Shown: in pieces, positions 47,618 through 57,556 of the stretch
Numbering within the stretch: position 1 is the first letter of the stretch
How the letters are laid out: the number at the start of each line of letters is the position of its first letter
NCBI RefSeq assembly: GCF_036172515.1
Contig: NZ_JAXKVW010000009.1
Coordinates: forward strand, 44,304 to 108,303
Length of the DNA stretch: 64,000 nt
Reading direction: 5' to 3'
From: Flexistipes sp.
GTDB lineage: Bacteria > Chrysiogenota > Deferribacteres > Deferribacterales > Flexistipitaceae
Program-made: the position numbers and the translations under genes
Notes under the pieces: model-generated
Told to the model about the DNA's origin: nothing
What the model saw: only the letters and a program-made list of their open reading frames with translations
Databases searched by the model: none

Positions 47618-48232
47618 TTAAGAATGCAGCTTTTTTGTAATTCCCGCCACATGTTTACCCTGAAAACGGGCAATGGCAAGCTCATTTGCCGTAGGCTGCC
47701 TTGAACCGTCAGTATTTGCAAGGGTTGTGGCCCCGTAGGGTGCACCGCCTGTGATTTCGTCCATATTCATCAGTTCTCCACAAGAGTAAGGAACACCCGC
47801 AACTATCATTCCGTGGTGAAAAAGAACTGTATGAAAGCTGGTCAACGTTGTCTCCTGTCCGCCATGCTGGGTAGCAGTTGATGCAAAGACACTTCCCACC
47901 TTTCCAACAAGTGCCCCATTCATCCAAAGGCCGCCGGTCTGGTCGAGAAAATTTTTCATTTGAGAAGCCATATTTCCATATCTGGTGGGTGTACCAAAAA
48001 TTATACCGTCAGCTTCAGCAAGCATATCCGGCTCAATAACAGGGACATGAGCAAAAGATTCTTTGGCTTCTTTTGCACCTGCTGCCTCAATCTGCTCTTT
48101 GCTCATCAGTTCCGGAACCTGGAAAAGTTTCACATCGACATTTTCCACTTCTTTTACGCCTTTTACAACTTCTTCTGCCATCCTGTAAACATGTCCGTAT
48201 AAACTGTAAAAAACAACATAAACAGTAGTCAT
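47618..48232 (-). CDS. wrbA: NAD(P)H:quinone oxidoreductase, WrbA type
   Basis: FMN-containing flavodoxin-like quinone reductase. The 204 residues show the FMN loop [64 protein letters not shown] and the C-terminal [35 protein letters not shown] (in parts), all typical of WrbA. The start is ATG 48232 behind GGAGG. It is divergent from rubrerythrin across about 150 bp, so the two oxidative-stress genes may share control. Confidence 0.94.
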   Translation of the reverse strand: MTTVYVVFYSLYGHVYRMAEEVVKGVKEVENVDVKLFQVPELMSKEQIEAAGAKEAKESFAHVPVIEPDMLAEADGIIFGTPTRYGNMASQMKNFLDQTGGLWMNGALVGKVGSVFASTATQHGGQETTLTSFHTVLFHHGMIVAGVPYSCGELMNMDEITGGAPYGATTLANTDGSRQPTANELAIARFQGKHVAGITKKLHS

Positions 48233-48326
48233 ATAAACCTCCACTTAAATATTAGATACATTTAATTTAATACTTTATCCTATTAAAGCAATAGGTTTTA
48301 AATTTGAGCCATTCTAAAAAAGATTG

Positions 48327-48355
48327 TTGATTGTATACAATATGTATGGTATGAT
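48327..48355 (+). promoter_or_regulatory. rubrerythrin promoter with overlapping operator palindrome
   Basis: TTGATT (48327-48332), 17-bp spacer, TATGAT (48350-48355), a good housekeeping promoter 31 bp before the rbr start. A perfect 12-bp palindrome ATTGTATACAAT (48330-48341) overlaps the -35 and spacer, where a repressor would block the polymerase. The regulator is not identified. Confidence 0.7.
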
Positions 48356-48385
48356 TTAACATAAATAATTTTAATGGAGGAAGTA

Positions 48386-48982
48386 ATGGCTAAGAGTCTT
48401 AAAGGCACAAAAACTCTGGAAAACTTGATGAAAGCCTTCGCAGGAGAATCCCAGGCAAGGAACCGTTACACTTATTTTGCAGGCATTGCAAAAAAAGAAG
48501 GTTACAGACAGATTGAGGCAATCTTCCTGGAAACAGCGGAAAATGAAAAGGAACATGCAAAAAGGTTTTACAAGCATGTTACGGACAATCTTGGATTGGA
48601 AGAGCCCATCCCTGTTGAGATAACTGCAGATTATCCTGCCTCACTGGGTAACACATACCAAAACCTGAAAGCTGCTGCAGCAGGTGAAAATGAAGAACAT
48701 TCGGATCTTTATCCGACATTTGCCAAAGTGGCAGATGAGGAAGGATTTCCTGAAATTGCCCATCAGTTCAGAAAAATTGCAGAAGTTGAAGTGGCTCATG
48801 AAAAAAGATATCTTAAACTGGCTGAGAATGTAGACAACGGAAAAGTATTTAAAAAAGACAGCAAAACGCTGTGGAAATGCAGAAACTGCGGTTATATTCA
48901 TGAAGGAGATGAAGCTCCTGAAACTTGCCCCGCCTGCGCTCATCCTATAGAACACTTTGAACTGCTTGCTGAAAACTATTAA
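48386..48982 (+). CDS. rbr: rubrerythrin
   Basis: Cytosolic non-haem peroxidase of anaerobes. 198 residues: a ferritin-like di-iron domain with [56 protein letters not shown] and [16 protein letters not shown], then a rubredoxin [Fe(SCys)4] domain [23 protein letters not shown] (in two CxxC pairs). ATG 48386 follows GGAGGAAG; a nearer-upstream ATG overlaps the Shine-Dalgarno and is rejected. Own promoter and terminator, so monocistronic. Confidence 0.96.
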   Translation: MAKSLKGTKTLENLMKAFAGESQARNRYTYFAGIAKKEGYRQIEAIFLETAENEKEHAKRFYKHVTDNLGLEEPIPVEITADYPASLGNTYQNLKAAAAGENEEHSDLYPTFAKVADEEGFPEIAHQFRKIAEVEVAHEKRYLKLAENVDNGKVFKKDSKTLWKCRNCGYIHEGDEAPETCPACAHPIEHFELLAENY

Positions 48983-48990
48983 AATAAAAA

Positions 48991-49015
48991 AGCCCTCCGT
49001 TCGGAGGGTTTTTTT
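48991..49015 (+). terminator. rho-independent terminator of rbr
   Basis: CCCTCCG / CGGAGGG stem with a TT loop followed by seven T, nine bases after the rbr stop. It has A-runs on the other side and could also serve the minus strand. Confidence 0.92.
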
Positions 49016-49035
49016 GTATCATTAAACTTTTAACA

Positions 49036-49115
49036 ACATAACCTTTTACATTTTACATTTCACATCTCACGTCTTACGCATAACGCATTACGCATCACGT
49101 TATCACGCATAAAGG
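49036..49115. repeat. word-repeat tract (ACATTTTACATTTCACATC / ACGCATAACGC words)
   Basis: Degenerate tandem words TTACATTTCACATC, then CACGTCTTACGCATAACGC, then ATTACGCATCACG. It belongs to the same class as 3281-3452 in the TTAACGC/ACGTAAGAC blocks and lies between rbr and the foldase gene. Confidence 0.5.
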
Positions 49116-49127
49116 CTTCTTTATAGC

Positions 49128-50087
49128 TTATAAGTTTATCTTCACATCATATTTGCTTCTGAGCTCTTTGAGTTTTGCATTTAACTTTTCTTTCATTTTT
49201 TGATTTTTCAGCACTTCTTTAATGCTGCTCTTCATTTCATCAAAAGTTTTTTGTCCGGCTTCCTGCTTATCCGTTACTTTAAGAATGTGATAGCCGAATT
49301 TCGTTTTAAATGGCTCGCTGATATTCCCTACTTTCGTATCAAAAGCCACTTTTTCAAATGAGGGAACAGTTCTGCCTTTCTGAATATATCCCAAGTTTCC
49401 GCCTTTCTTGGCACTGCCGTCTTCCGAATATTTTTTAGCCATTTCCTCAAAAGATTTGCCGTTTTTAATTTCTTTATAAATTTCGTTTATCTTTTTTTCA
49501 GGCTTTTCGTATTTTGCTTTTTCGCCTGTTCTCAAAATGATGTGTGAAACTTTGGCTTTTTCAGGCTGTTTAAACTTGTCTTTATTATTTTCATAATATT
49601 TTTTGGCTTCCTTGTCACTTATTTTTATGCCGGATTCAATGTTCTTAACATACGAATCCAGAAGGACATTTTTTCTAAGCTGTTCTTTCAGTTGAGCTGA
49701 ATCCATTTGGTTCTTTTCCAGCGCATTTTCAAAGTCTTTATCATTTTTAAAGCGGGATTTAACGCGATTGTACTCTTCTTCAACTTTTTTCTCCAGATCC
49801 TCAGGTTTGTTTTTCAGAGAAGCCAGCATCAGCAATTCTCTGTTAACCAGATTTTCAACAATGGACTTTTTAACCTGCTGCATCTTGGGCGAATTCAAAT
49901 CTATTTGAGAAGAATGCATTCCCTGCCTTGCCATAACACTTTCCAGTACATTGTTCACTTCGCTCATATAAATCTTTTTTCCTTCCACAACCGCCGCCAC
50001 TTTCTCATCTTTCACATCTTTTGCAAAAGCAGTTAACGCAAAAGCAGCTATCAGCATAACTATTCCTGATAATTTAAAAAATTTCAT
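49128..50087 (-). CDS. periplasmic parvulin-type peptidyl-prolyl isomerase (SurA/PrsA-like)
   Basis: Exported foldase of 319 residues. Signal peptide FKLSGIVMLIAAFALTAFA, a SurA_N-like helical region (about 25-165, KVAAVVEGKKIYMSEVNNVLE, IVENLVNRELLMLASLK), a parvulin domain (about 175-270; VSHIILRTGEK, SFEEMAKKYSEDGSAKKGGNLGYIQKGRTVPSFEKVAFD, KTKFGYHILKVTDKQ) and a C-terminal helix. ATG 50087 follows AAGGTGAG. It probably chaperones outer-membrane or secreted proteins. Confidence 0.92.
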   Translation of the reverse strand: MKFFKLSGIVMLIAAFALTAFAKDVKDEKVAAVVEGKKIYMSEVNNVLESVMARQGMHSSQIDLNSPKMQQVKKSIVENLVNRELLMLASLKNKPEDLEKKVEEEYNRVKSRFKNDKDFENALEKNQMDSAQLKEQLRKNVLLDSYVKNIESGIKISDKEAKKYYENNKDKFKQPEKAKVSHIILRTGEKAKYEKPEKKINEIYKEIKNGKSFEEMAKKYSEDGSAKKGGNLGYIQKGRTVPSFEKVAFDTKVGNISEPFKTKFGYHILKVTDKQEAGQKTFDEMKSSIKEVLKNQKMKEKLNAKLKELRSKYDVKINL

Positions 50088-50211
50088 ACTCACCTTCTCC
50101 TTTATTAATTTTCAAACTATGATACACATATCGCTGATGAGTTCAATAGAGAAACAATTTTTTCATATTTCACATAATAAATATACCGTAATAACATTTT
50201 TTTATATTTTG

Positions 50212-50239
50212 CTGACATTTATTTGACATTTTTTTAACA
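50212..50239 (+). promoter_or_regulatory. candidate PHO box ahead of phoU-phoB-phoR
   Basis: Three hexamers in strict 11-bp phase: CTGACA (50212), TTGACA (50223) and TTAACA (50234), each followed by five A/T bases. This matches the architecture of PhoB/PhoP boxes. TTATAA at 50257-50262, 17 bp after the last hexamer, is a plausible -10. It lies 95 bp upstream of phoU. Confidence 0.6.
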
Positions 50240-50334
50240 ATAATACCTTAAAAGCATTATAAGGCTACTATTGTGCATTGTGAATTGAACACTTAGCTGA
50301 TATAATAATAAACATAAGAATTCAGAGGTGTTTT

Positions 50335-51030
50335 ATGAGAAAGATAGATATGGAATACTTGGAACTTAAAAAGATGCTTGCAAAAATGAGTCAGCTTTCC
50401 ACATCAATGATAGAGGACTCAATTTCATCCCTCGTTGAAAGAAACTCCGAGCTAGCTGAAGATATTATCAAAAGAGACGATGACGTGGATGCTTATGATA
50501 CGGAAATTGACGAGTTCTGTCTTAAAGCTCTGGCTTTGTATGAGCCAAAAGCTGTCGACCTTCGCTTTATAACAACTGCTCTCAGAATAATTGTCGATTT
50601 GGAAAGGATAGGCGATCACTGTGTGGAAATTTCAAAAGAAGTAATTCGTCTTAATAAAATCCCACCTGTAAAGCCCTACATCGATCTTCCAAAAATGGCA
50701 GAATCTGCATCTTCAATGGTTAAGAATTCTGTAACAGCTTACTTTGAGAAGGATATCAAACTTGCCATTAACGTTATCAAAAAAGATGACTATATAGACG
50801 ACCTTCACGGACAGATATTAAGGGAGTTGATAACATATATTGCCGAAGATATAAGAAAAACCAAGGGAGCCATCTCTTTGATGTTCATCACCAGAAGTCT
50901 CGAAAGAATTGCTGACCATGCAACAAACATTGCAGAAATGGTTTACTTCATGGTTACCGGAAAAATTATAAAACACACTATCTTTGACGATAAGGATATT
51001 GAGAAACTTTTAGAGGAGGAAAATGAGTAA
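50335..51030 (+). CDS. phoU: phosphate signalling regulator PhoU
   Basis: Two-repeat helical metal-binding protein linking Pst transport to PhoR. The 231 residues contain both halves of the signature: DDVDAYDTEIDEFCLKALAL...RFITTALRIIVDLERIGDHCVEI and KKDDYIDDLHGQILRELITY...LMFITRSLERIADHATNIAEMV (read in parts). Full length, no signal peptide. It overlaps phoB by eight bases. No pst genes accompany it. Confidence 0.95.
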   Translation: MRKIDMEYLELKKMLAKMSQLSTSMIEDSISSLVERNSELAEDIIKRDDDVDAYDTEIDEFCLKALALYEPKAVDLRFITTALRIIVDLERIGDHCVEISKEVIRLNKIPPVKPYIDLPKMAESASSMVKNSVTAYFEKDIKLAINVIKKDDYIDDLHGQILRELITYIAEDIRKTKGAISLMFITRSLERIADHATNIAEMVYFMVTGKIIKHTIFDDKDIEKLLEEENE

Positions 51031-51694
51031 CATACTGCTCATAGAGGACGAACATTCTCTAAGAGAAATAATTACATTTAATCTTAAAAAAGCCGGTCAT
51101 GAAGTTGTTGATACTGATAACGCCAATGACGCATTGATTATTATTGAAGATTTTATCCCTGAAATAATCCTGCTGGATATAATGCTGCCCGGCCTTAAAG
51201 GCGGACAGTTTCTCAATCTAATACGCTCCAATCCCAAATATCACGATATTCCCGTAATTATAATTTCCGCCAAAAGCAGTGAAGACGATATTGTGCGTCT
51301 GCTGGAAGCCGGGGCTGACGATTATCTGACAAAGCCGTTCAGTATAAAAGTACTGCTTGCAAAAATAAGGGTAATGTTGAAACGCTCACCGGCAATGACA
51401 GATAAAAAAGTTATTGAATATAATAATATTTTGGTCGACCAAAACAATTACAGGGTATACTGTAACAATTCCGAAATAACATTGACACATAAGGAATTTG
51501 AACTGTTAACACTTTTTCTTAAACATCCCCGAAGGGTTTTTACAAGAAACCAGCTGCTAAGCACGGTGTGGGGCTACGAATCGGATGTTTTTACAAGAAC
51601 AGTGGACTCCCATATTTCTTCACTGAGAAAGAAACTGGGGGAAAAGGGAGATTTAATTAAATCTATTCCAAAAATTGGTTATAAGGTCGAATAG
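51023..51694 (+). CDS. phoB: PhoB-type response regulator
   Basis: OmpR/PhoB-family transcription factor of 223 residues. Receiver domain: ILLIEDEHSLREIITFNL, phospho-acceptor Asp in EIILLDIMLPGLKG, VIIISAKSSEDD and DDYLTKPFSIKVLLAKIRV. C-terminal winged helix: TLTHKEFELLTLFLKHPRRVFTRNQLL, RTVDSHISSLRKKLGEKG, IPKIGYKV. The genes upstream (phoU) and downstream (phoR) support a phosphate-starvation role. It has GAGGAGG before ATG 51023. Confidence 0.94.
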   Translation: MSNILLIEDEHSLREIITFNLKKAGHEVVDTDNANDALIIIEDFIPEIILLDIMLPGLKGGQFLNLIRSNPKYHDIPVIIISAKSSEDDIVRLLEAGADDYLTKPFSIKVLLAKIRVMLKRSPAMTDKKVIEYNNILVDQNNYRVYCNNSEITLTHKEFELLTLFLKHPRRVFTRNQLLSTVWGYESDVFTRTVDSHISSLRKKLGEKGDLIKSIPKIGYKVE

Positions 51695-51697
51695 CAA

Positions 51698-53419
51698 ATG
51701 AAAACATTTATCAGATTTTTTCTGCTTATAAGCATACCGATATTTATTGCAGTGATAGTGGGATTTACGATAATCCAAAAGAATGTTATCAGCGAAACAA
51801 AACAGCAGCTTGTCAAGGACACAAAACAAAAATGGCTTATCGTAAAAGATGATTTCGCCTCAGTTTCCGGGAAAAATTATTTAATCTACAGCAAATACGC
51901 GGAAATCAGCGATAAGACAAACCTTAGATTCACACTAATAGATAAAAACGGTAAAGTTATTCTAGAGTCAACGGTTGCATATGAAAAAATAGACCAGCTT
52001 GATAATCATGCTGACAGACCGGAAATAAAAGAAGCATTAAAGACAGGAAGCGGAACCGTAATTCGATACAGCAAAACGCTTAATGAAAAACTCTTTTATT
52101 ACGCCGGGAAGCTCACTAACAGCAATGTTTTACGGATTGCCTACCCTCTCTCTTATATTAAAATGCTCGAAGAAAGCATTACGATGCAGATGACTGCCGT
52201 TTTTACTGTCCTGTTGGTAACGATTGTCATTATTGTGGCACTTCTAGCCCAAAAATTATCCCTTCCCATCCAGAGACTGAATTATATTGCAGAAAATGTT
52301 GAAAAAGGGAAAACAAACATTCACTTTCCGAAATTCAGAGATCCTCAAATGGCAAAAATCGCTGCTCTTATATATAAAATATTTCATGTAATGCTCAATA
52401 AACAAAACACACTCAAAGCGGAACAGGAAAAACTTGAACACATTTTCTCCATTATGGATGAAGGGATACTTCTGACAGACACCAACAATAGAGTAATACA
52501 TATTAATGAAAGCTTTAAGACACTTTTTGACACAGATGTGAAAAAGGATGACAATCTGCTGGAATCTCTTAACGATGCCGAGTTAATAGACTTTTTCGAT
52601 GAAATACTTCAAAATGATACGGTAAATAGGGCTCAGTTCCCTTTCCGGGAGCGTATTTTTGAAGTTTATGTTAATACGATGAATGACCAGAAGCTAACCG
52701 TATTACATGATGTGACCGACCGAATCAAATACCAGCTTTTTAAAGCGGAGCTTACCGGAAACATATCCCATGAGCTTAAAACCCCTATATCAATGATTAT
52801 GAATTATGCGGAAACACTTATGCTAAATGATGATCTTGATGATCAAACCAGAAAAAAATTCCTCCAAACAATTTACTCTTCCACCAACAGGTTAAATGAA
52901 CTGATCAACGACATCGTGGAGCTTCATAAGCTTGAATCCTTAGGTGAAAACTTTGAAATTTCAGAACCGGTGGATTTGTCCGAGCTTAAAGAAAACATGC
53001 AGATGCTTTATGCAAATGTTGAAAACAAAGATATATCTTTTCATTTTGATAGTACAAAGGTGAACTTCTTCAATGAGCACCTGCAAAGTGTCATCACCAA
53101 TCTCGTTGACAATGCAATCAAATACAGTGACGGTAAAAGAATCGGGGTAACTGTTCATAAAAAGAACGGTCAGCTGCATATAACGGTTGACGACGAGGGA
53201 CCGAAAATCGCTGAAGGAGATAAAAAGCGGATTTTTGAAAGATTTTACACCTGTTCTAAATCCAGAAACAAGGAAAAATCAGGAACAGGGCTCGGGCTCT
53301 CGATAGTCAAACATATTGTTGAACTGTATGAAGGTGTTATAAAGCTGAAAACAAACGAATGGGGCGGAAACTCATTTCATATAATAATACAGGAAAAAAG
53401 TACCGAAAGTAAAAACTAG
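51698..53419 (+). CDS. phoR: PhoR-type sensor histidine kinase
   Basis: 573-residue membrane kinase. Helix at about 3-24, periplasmic domain (25-160), second helix (about 162-184, AVFTVLLVTIVIIVALLA), HAMP (LPIQRLNYIAENVEKG), PAS domain (about 245-335), HisKA with the phospho-His in LTGNISHELKTPISMIMNYAE, and HATPase with N-box ITNLVDNAIKYSD, DDEGPKI, FYTCSKSRNKEKSGTGLGLSIVKHIV (in parts). Domain order equals Gram-positive and deltaproteobacterial PhoR. It follows phoB by three bases. Confidence 0.93.
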   Translation: MKTFIRFFLLISIPIFIAVIVGFTIIQKNVISETKQQLVKDTKQKWLIVKDDFASVSGKNYLIYSKYAEISDKTNLRFTLIDKNGKVILESTVAYEKIDQLDNHADRPEIKEALKTGSGTVIRYSKTLNEKLFYYAGKLTNSNVLRIAYPLSYIKMLEESITMQMTAVFTVLLVTIVIIVALLAQKLSLPIQRLNYIAENVEKGKTNIHFPKFRDPQMAKIAALIYKIFHVMLNKQNTLKAEQEKLEHIFSIMDEGILLTDTNNRVIHINESFKTLFDTDVKKDDNLLESLNDAELIDFFDEILQNDTVNRAQFPFRERIFEVYVNTMNDQKLTVLHDVTDRIKYQLFKAELTGNISHELKTPISMIMNYAETLMLNDDLDDQTRKKFLQTIYSSTNRLNELINDIVELHKLESLGENFEISEPVDLSELKENMQMLYANVENKDISFHFDSTKVNFFNEHLQSVITNLVDNAIKYSDGKRIGVTVHKKNGQLHITVDDEGPKIAEGDKKRIFERFYTCSKSRNKEKSGTGLGLSIVKHIVELYEGVIKLKTNEWGGNSFHIIIQEKSTESKN

Positions 53420-53477
53420 AAGTTTGAATACTATGATTTCTATATTTCCGCATACGTAACTTATTGTTTTATGAAGT

Positions 53478-53668
53478 AGTGTAGCAATCTATTGGTGTAT
53501 TGGTGGAGTGGTATATTTGTGAATTGGTTAATTTGTGTATTAGTATATTGGTGGAGTGGTTGGGACTTTGAATAACCATGAATAACAAAAAATAACTATT
53601 TACTTCAGTTGGCTATAATAACCTTAATACCCCCGCTTCACGCTTTACATCTCACGCCTTACGCTAAA
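53478..53668. repeat. word-repeat tract (GT-rich plus ACGC words)
   Basis: Degenerate words TATTGGTGTATTGGTGGAGTGG, AATTGGTTAATTTGTG and TGGTGGAGTGG (the complement of the CACTCCACC-type words seen at 9060-9150), then CTTCACGCTTTACATCTCACGC. No gene is visible in 53420-53644. Confidence 0.5.
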
Positions 53669-54985
53669 CTTGCCAAAATAGTCATCAAGTATCTTCCTAT
53701 GATCAAAAGCTATATCTTCAGGGATATTATTTTTAGCAAAAAACGAGGCTTCTTTAGCGTCATCAGCAGCTTCAGCTATAGCATTTGCCTTCACATAATA
53801 TACGACGCTGGCTGTATGACCGCGGGGATCCCTTGAAGGATCGGAATAAACCCCAAGCAAATTAATATTGTTTACCGAAACTGATATGCCCGTCTCCTCA
53901 GCAAGCTCTCTCACAGCAGCATCTTCCGCTTTTTCACCGTAATCCACAAATCCGCCCGGCAAAGCCCATCCGTGCGGAGGATTTTTCCTTTTTATAAGCA
54001 ATATTTCACCCGCTTCATTTTCAACTATCATATCCACTGTCAGTTTAGGTGTATAAATAAACTTTTTTCCGTATTTGAATTTCAAAGATTTGTAAATTGT
54101 TTCACAATATGGAGCATTTTGTCCGTGCTCGTTCAATGTTGTAGTTACAGGGAGAATTATTCCGTCTATTTCGGGGTTTTTTCCCTTTTCTATATCCTGC
54201 AGCATACTGGTTTTAAAATTTTCCAGCCCTTTTATTCTATCCGGTATACTAACGGCATATGATTCAGGTACGTCAACACCCCTGTAACGGGCAGCCCTTA
54301 CGCCCTCTTCAACAATTTTATGCATTAAGTCATTGATCTCTTCATCGTGTGAAAGTTTGCCGCAGGTGCTTTCCAGAAGTGCAGAAAGGGGGTTAAATGC
54401 CAGATTCCATAAAAGTTTTTTCCACTGTGCCTGAAGTATGTCCTCTTCCACTTTATACTCAAGCTCTGTTTCGGACAATATCCTCTCAAAAGCATCAACA
54501 TAAGATTTATCCGTTTTATCCGCCGCCCCGAAACCGAGAATACCCTCTGCAGAATGTTTGACAACACCCGGAGCAGTGACACTTAAACCAACATAAATCC
54601 TTGATGGAATAATTTTTTCAACAGGCAAAAACTGCGAGATTGTTTTTGTATTATCAACACCGTTCTGCAGAGAAACAACAAAACCGTTTTTATTCAGATG
54701 ATTGCCGATATTTTCACACGCAGCAGCTGTATCTTCGGATTTAGTGGAAACTATAATGACATCGTAAACACCCTTAAGCTTACTGTCAGCTTTGACCTGC
54801 AGATCAAGATTCCCGTATCTATAGCTTTCAATTCTAAGACCTTTTGACTGCAGAGCTTCCAGATGTTTCCCGCGTGCAATAAGCGTAACATCGAAACCGC
54901 TTTTTGCAAGCATACCGCCGTAAAAACTTCCGACAGCACCGGCTCCCAGTACAGCTATCTTTTTATCTGAACGAGATTCTGCCAT
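53645..54985 (-). CDS. ketopantoate reductase (PanE/ApbA) fused to a Nudix hydrolase
   Basis: 446 residues in one frame. Residues 8-300 form a ketopantoate-reductase-like protein: IAVLGAGAVGSFYGGMLAKSG, VIIVSTKSEDTAAAC, VSLQNGVDN, the catalytic-Lys region ILQAQWKKLLWNLAFNPLSAL and the C-terminal EIDGIILPV. Residues 311-446 are a Nudix domain with the complete box GGFVDYGEKAEDAAVRELAE continuing ETGI (344-367) and the ADP-ribose-pyrophosphatase-like YSDPSRDPRGH. The first domain makes pantoate for CoA; the second may hydrolyse a nucleotide diphosphate such as ADP-ribose, NADH or CoA. It overlaps clpC by 23 bp. Confidence 0.88.
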   Translation of the reverse strand: MAESRSDKKIAVLGAGAVGSFYGGMLAKSGFDVTLIARGKHLEALQSKGLRIESYRYGNLDLQVKADSKLKGVYDVIIVSTKSEDTAAACENIGNHLNKNGFVVSLQNGVDNTKTISQFLPVEKIIPSRIYVGLSVTAPGVVKHSAEGILGFGAADKTDKSYVDAFERILSETELEYKVEEDILQAQWKKLLWNLAFNPLSALLESTCGKLSHDEEINDLMHKIVEEGVRAARYRGVDVPESYAVSIPDRIKGLENFKTSMLQDIEKGKNPEIDGIILPVTTTLNEHGQNAPYCETIYKSLKFKYGKKFIYTPKLTVDMIVENEAGEILLIKRKNPPHGWALPGGFVDYGEKAEDAAVRELAEETGISVSVNNINLLGVYSDPSRDPRGHTASVVYYVKANAIAEAADDAKEASFFAKNNIPEDIAFDHRKILDDYFGKFSVRREM

Positions 54986-57362
54986 TGTTAACTATCACTT
55001 TGATTTTTTTTCTCTTTGCATACTTTCCTTCAAGAAGTACTTCACTCAATTTGTCTTCGATATGTTTCTGAATAAGCCTTTTTATAGGACGTGCACCAAA
55101 ATGATAATCGTATTCATTGGAAAGAATATAATCTTTAACATCGTCATTTATTACGATCTGTTTTCCTAATTTAGCAATTCGCGCATTAACTTCCTCAACC
55201 TGCTGATCAATAATCTCGTAAAGAACGTCTTTTGAGAGCGGTTTAAAAACAACAAGCCCGTCCAGTCTGTTTATAAATTCAGGCGGGAATCTTTCCTTGA
55301 GCTCTCTGAGTGAATTATTCCTGAATGTTTTATAGTCAATATCCTGCGAAGCATTGTTGGTAAATCCAAGGCTTTTGTCCGTAAGCGTGGACTTGGTTCC
55401 GAGATTCGATGTCATTATAATAATCGTATTTTTAAAATTTACCATATGACCGAGATTATCGTTGATAAAACCGTCATCCAGTATTTGTAAAAGAATATTC
55501 AATACATCAGGGTGTGCTTTTTCAATTTCGTCAAACAGCACAACAGAGTAAGGTTTACGTCTCACCGCTTCCGTAAGTTTACCCCCCTCATTGTAGCCGA
55601 TATACCCCGGAGGGGCACCGATTAGTCTGGAAACATTGAATTTTTCCATAAACTCACTCATATCTATTCTGATCATTGCGTTGGAACTGCCGAAAAGTGA
55701 TTCAGCTATCCGTTTTGCCAATTCCGTTTTGCCGACGCCGGTGGGACCTAAAAAAATAAAGGAACCGATCGGCTGCTCCGGATTATTTATTCCGGCAAAA
55801 CTTCTTTTTATCGACCTGGAAACGGTATCCACCGCCTCATCCTGGCCTATCAGATAATTTTTCAGTTCCTTGTCGATGTTTGTAGCTTTGCGTGTATCCT
55901 CTTCTGTCAGTTTCTGGACAGGAATTCCAGTCATCATTGAGACCACTTCAGCCACATTATCAACAGTAAGGCTTGGCCAGTTGTCATCCACCGTCTGTTC
56001 CCATTCCTCAACTTTCATCTGATAAAGCTCTCCGTAACGTTCGATCTCGGATGAATACCTTTCTATCTGGTTGAAATTGTCAGTATCAATATATTTTTTC
56101 CTCTTTTGCTTTAATGAATCAATCTGACTTTTCAGCTCCTGCAAATCATCCGGCATTAAGCTGTGCCCGAGTTTTACTCTTGAAGCCGTTTCGTCTATCA
56201 CATCAATACTTTTATCCGGCTGAAATTTATCTGTCACATATCTGTCAGTCAGATAAACCGTTTCCTTTAGGACATCGTCCGGTATAAAAACCTTATGAAA
56301 ATCTTCGTATTGGCGTTTCAAACCTTTCAGGATTTCAAAAGTTTCTCCGCTGTCGGGCGGATCCACAATAATCGATTGGAAACGGCGCTCAAGAGCACCG
56401 TCTTTTTCCATATGTTTTCTGTATTCACTAAGTGTTGTTGCCCCTATGCATTGGAGCGTGCCCCTTGCCAATGCCGGCTTAAGCATATTGGATGCATCAA
56501 CAGAACCTTCTGCTGCACCCGCTCCGACTATTGTGTGAATCTCATCTATAAAAACAACTATATTTTCAGCACTCTCAATCTCTTTTAGAATATTTTTCAT
56601 CCGTTCTTCAAACTGTCCGCGGTATTTTGTGCCGGCAACCAATGTCCCCACATCCAGTGAAATGAGCCTTTTATCTTTTAAAATCTCAGGGATAGACTCA
56701 GAAACCATACGCTGGGCCAGACCTTCAACGATTGCGGTTTTCCCAACTCCCGGTTCACCAAGTAAAACGGCATTGTTTTTTATCCTTCTGCAGAGAATTT
56801 GAATCAGCCTGTCAATTTCCTTATTTCTTCCTATTACGGGATCAAGTTGATACTGAGAAGCCAGTATCGTCAAATCCTTGCCGAATTCATCAAGTGTTGG
56901 TGTGGCAACCTTCGTAGATGTATTTTCCTCTTTGGATAAATACCTTACCTCATCCCTCATGGAAATCAAATCAAAACCCAGCTTTTTCAACACTACAGAA
57001 GCTTTGCCTTTTTTCAATTTTAAAATACCCAGCAGAATATGCTCAGGATTTATATTTTTATGTTTGAGGATTCTGGCTTCCTCAATGGAATATTCCAAAA
57101 CCTTTTTGGCGTTAGGGCTGAACGGAAGGCTACCCTTTATCATAAGGTTTTTACCTTCTTCGGTCATATTTTTAATATCTGAAATAAGAAGCATCACATT
57201 GATGCCCCTTCTGTTAAAAATTTCAGCGGACACACCGGTACTTTCCTTAAGAATCCCGATAAGAAGATGTTCGGTATCTATATAAGGCTGGAGAAGCTTT
57301 TCAGCTTCCTCTCTTGAATACAAAATTACACGTCTTGCCTTATCTGTAAAAAGTTCAAACAT
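54963..57362 (-). CDS. clpC: ClpC-type AAA+ unfoldase
   Basis: Hsp100 unfoldase that feeds ClpP. 799 residues: two N-repeats ([38 protein letters not shown]), AAA1 with [20 protein letters not shown] and [16 protein letters not shown], a ClpC-length middle domain (about 400-460), AAA2 with [18 protein letters not shown] and [14 protein letters not shown], and a C-terminal D2-small domain [21 protein letters not shown]. The short middle domain separates it from ClpB. No mcsA/mcsB/ctsR neighbours. Confidence 0.94.
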   Translation of the reverse strand: MFELFTDKARRVILYSREEAEKLLQPYIDTEHLLIGILKESTGVSAEIFNRRGINVMLLISDIKNMTEEGKNLMIKGSLPFSPNAKKVLEYSIEEARILKHKNINPEHILLGILKLKKGKASVVLKKLGFDLISMRDEVRYLSKEENTSTKVATPTLDEFGKDLTILASQYQLDPVIGRNKEIDRLIQILCRRIKNNAVLLGEPGVGKTAIVEGLAQRMVSESIPEILKDKRLISLDVGTLVAGTKYRGQFEERMKNILKEIESAENIVVFIDEIHTIVGAGAAEGSVDASNMLKPALARGTLQCIGATTLSEYRKHMEKDGALERRFQSIIVDPPDSGETFEILKGLKRQYEDFHKVFIPDDVLKETVYLTDRYVTDKFQPDKSIDVIDETASRVKLGHSLMPDDLQELKSQIDSLKQKRKKYIDTDNFNQIERYSSEIERYGELYQMKVEEWEQTVDDNWPSLTVDNVAEVVSMMTGIPVQKLTEEDTRKATNIDKELKNYLIGQDEAVDTVSRSIKRSFAGINNPEQPIGSFIFLGPTGVGKTELAKRIAESLFGSSNAMIRIDMSEFMEKFNVSRLIGAPPGYIGYNEGGKLTEAVRRKPYSVVLFDEIEKAHPDVLNILLQILDDGFINDNLGHMVNFKNTIIIMTSNLGTKSTLTDKSLGFTNNASQDIDYKTFRNNSLRELKERFPPEFINRLDGLVVFKPLSKDVLYEIIDQQVEEVNARIAKLGKQIVINDDVKDYILSNEYDYHFGARPIKRLIQKHIEDKLSEVLLEGKYAKRKKIKVIVNNGRISFR

Positions 57363-57392
57363 TTTATATACCTTTTATTTTGTTCATTTATG

Positions 57393-57423
57393 ATTATAAT
57401 AAACTATAATATAGCGATGTCAA
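57393..57423 (-). promoter_or_regulatory. candidate promoter of clpC
   Basis: On the minus strand a consensus TTGACA (57418-57423) is followed 19 bp on by TATAAT (57393-57398), 31 bp before the clpC ATG. The spacer is longer than optimal; TTATAA one base earlier gives 18. The 57363-57556 gap separates clpC from the divergent ACT-domain gene. Confidence 0.5.
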
Positions 57424-57556
57424 GTACAGTAAAAATCAATCTTCATCTTACTTACAGGCTCAAATCGATGCTTAATTTGTTATTGAATTTTGCACTGGAT
57501 GTGGTACTTAATCGTACCGCTTCATAAATAAAAGAAGCATAATGCGGGGTGTTAAA

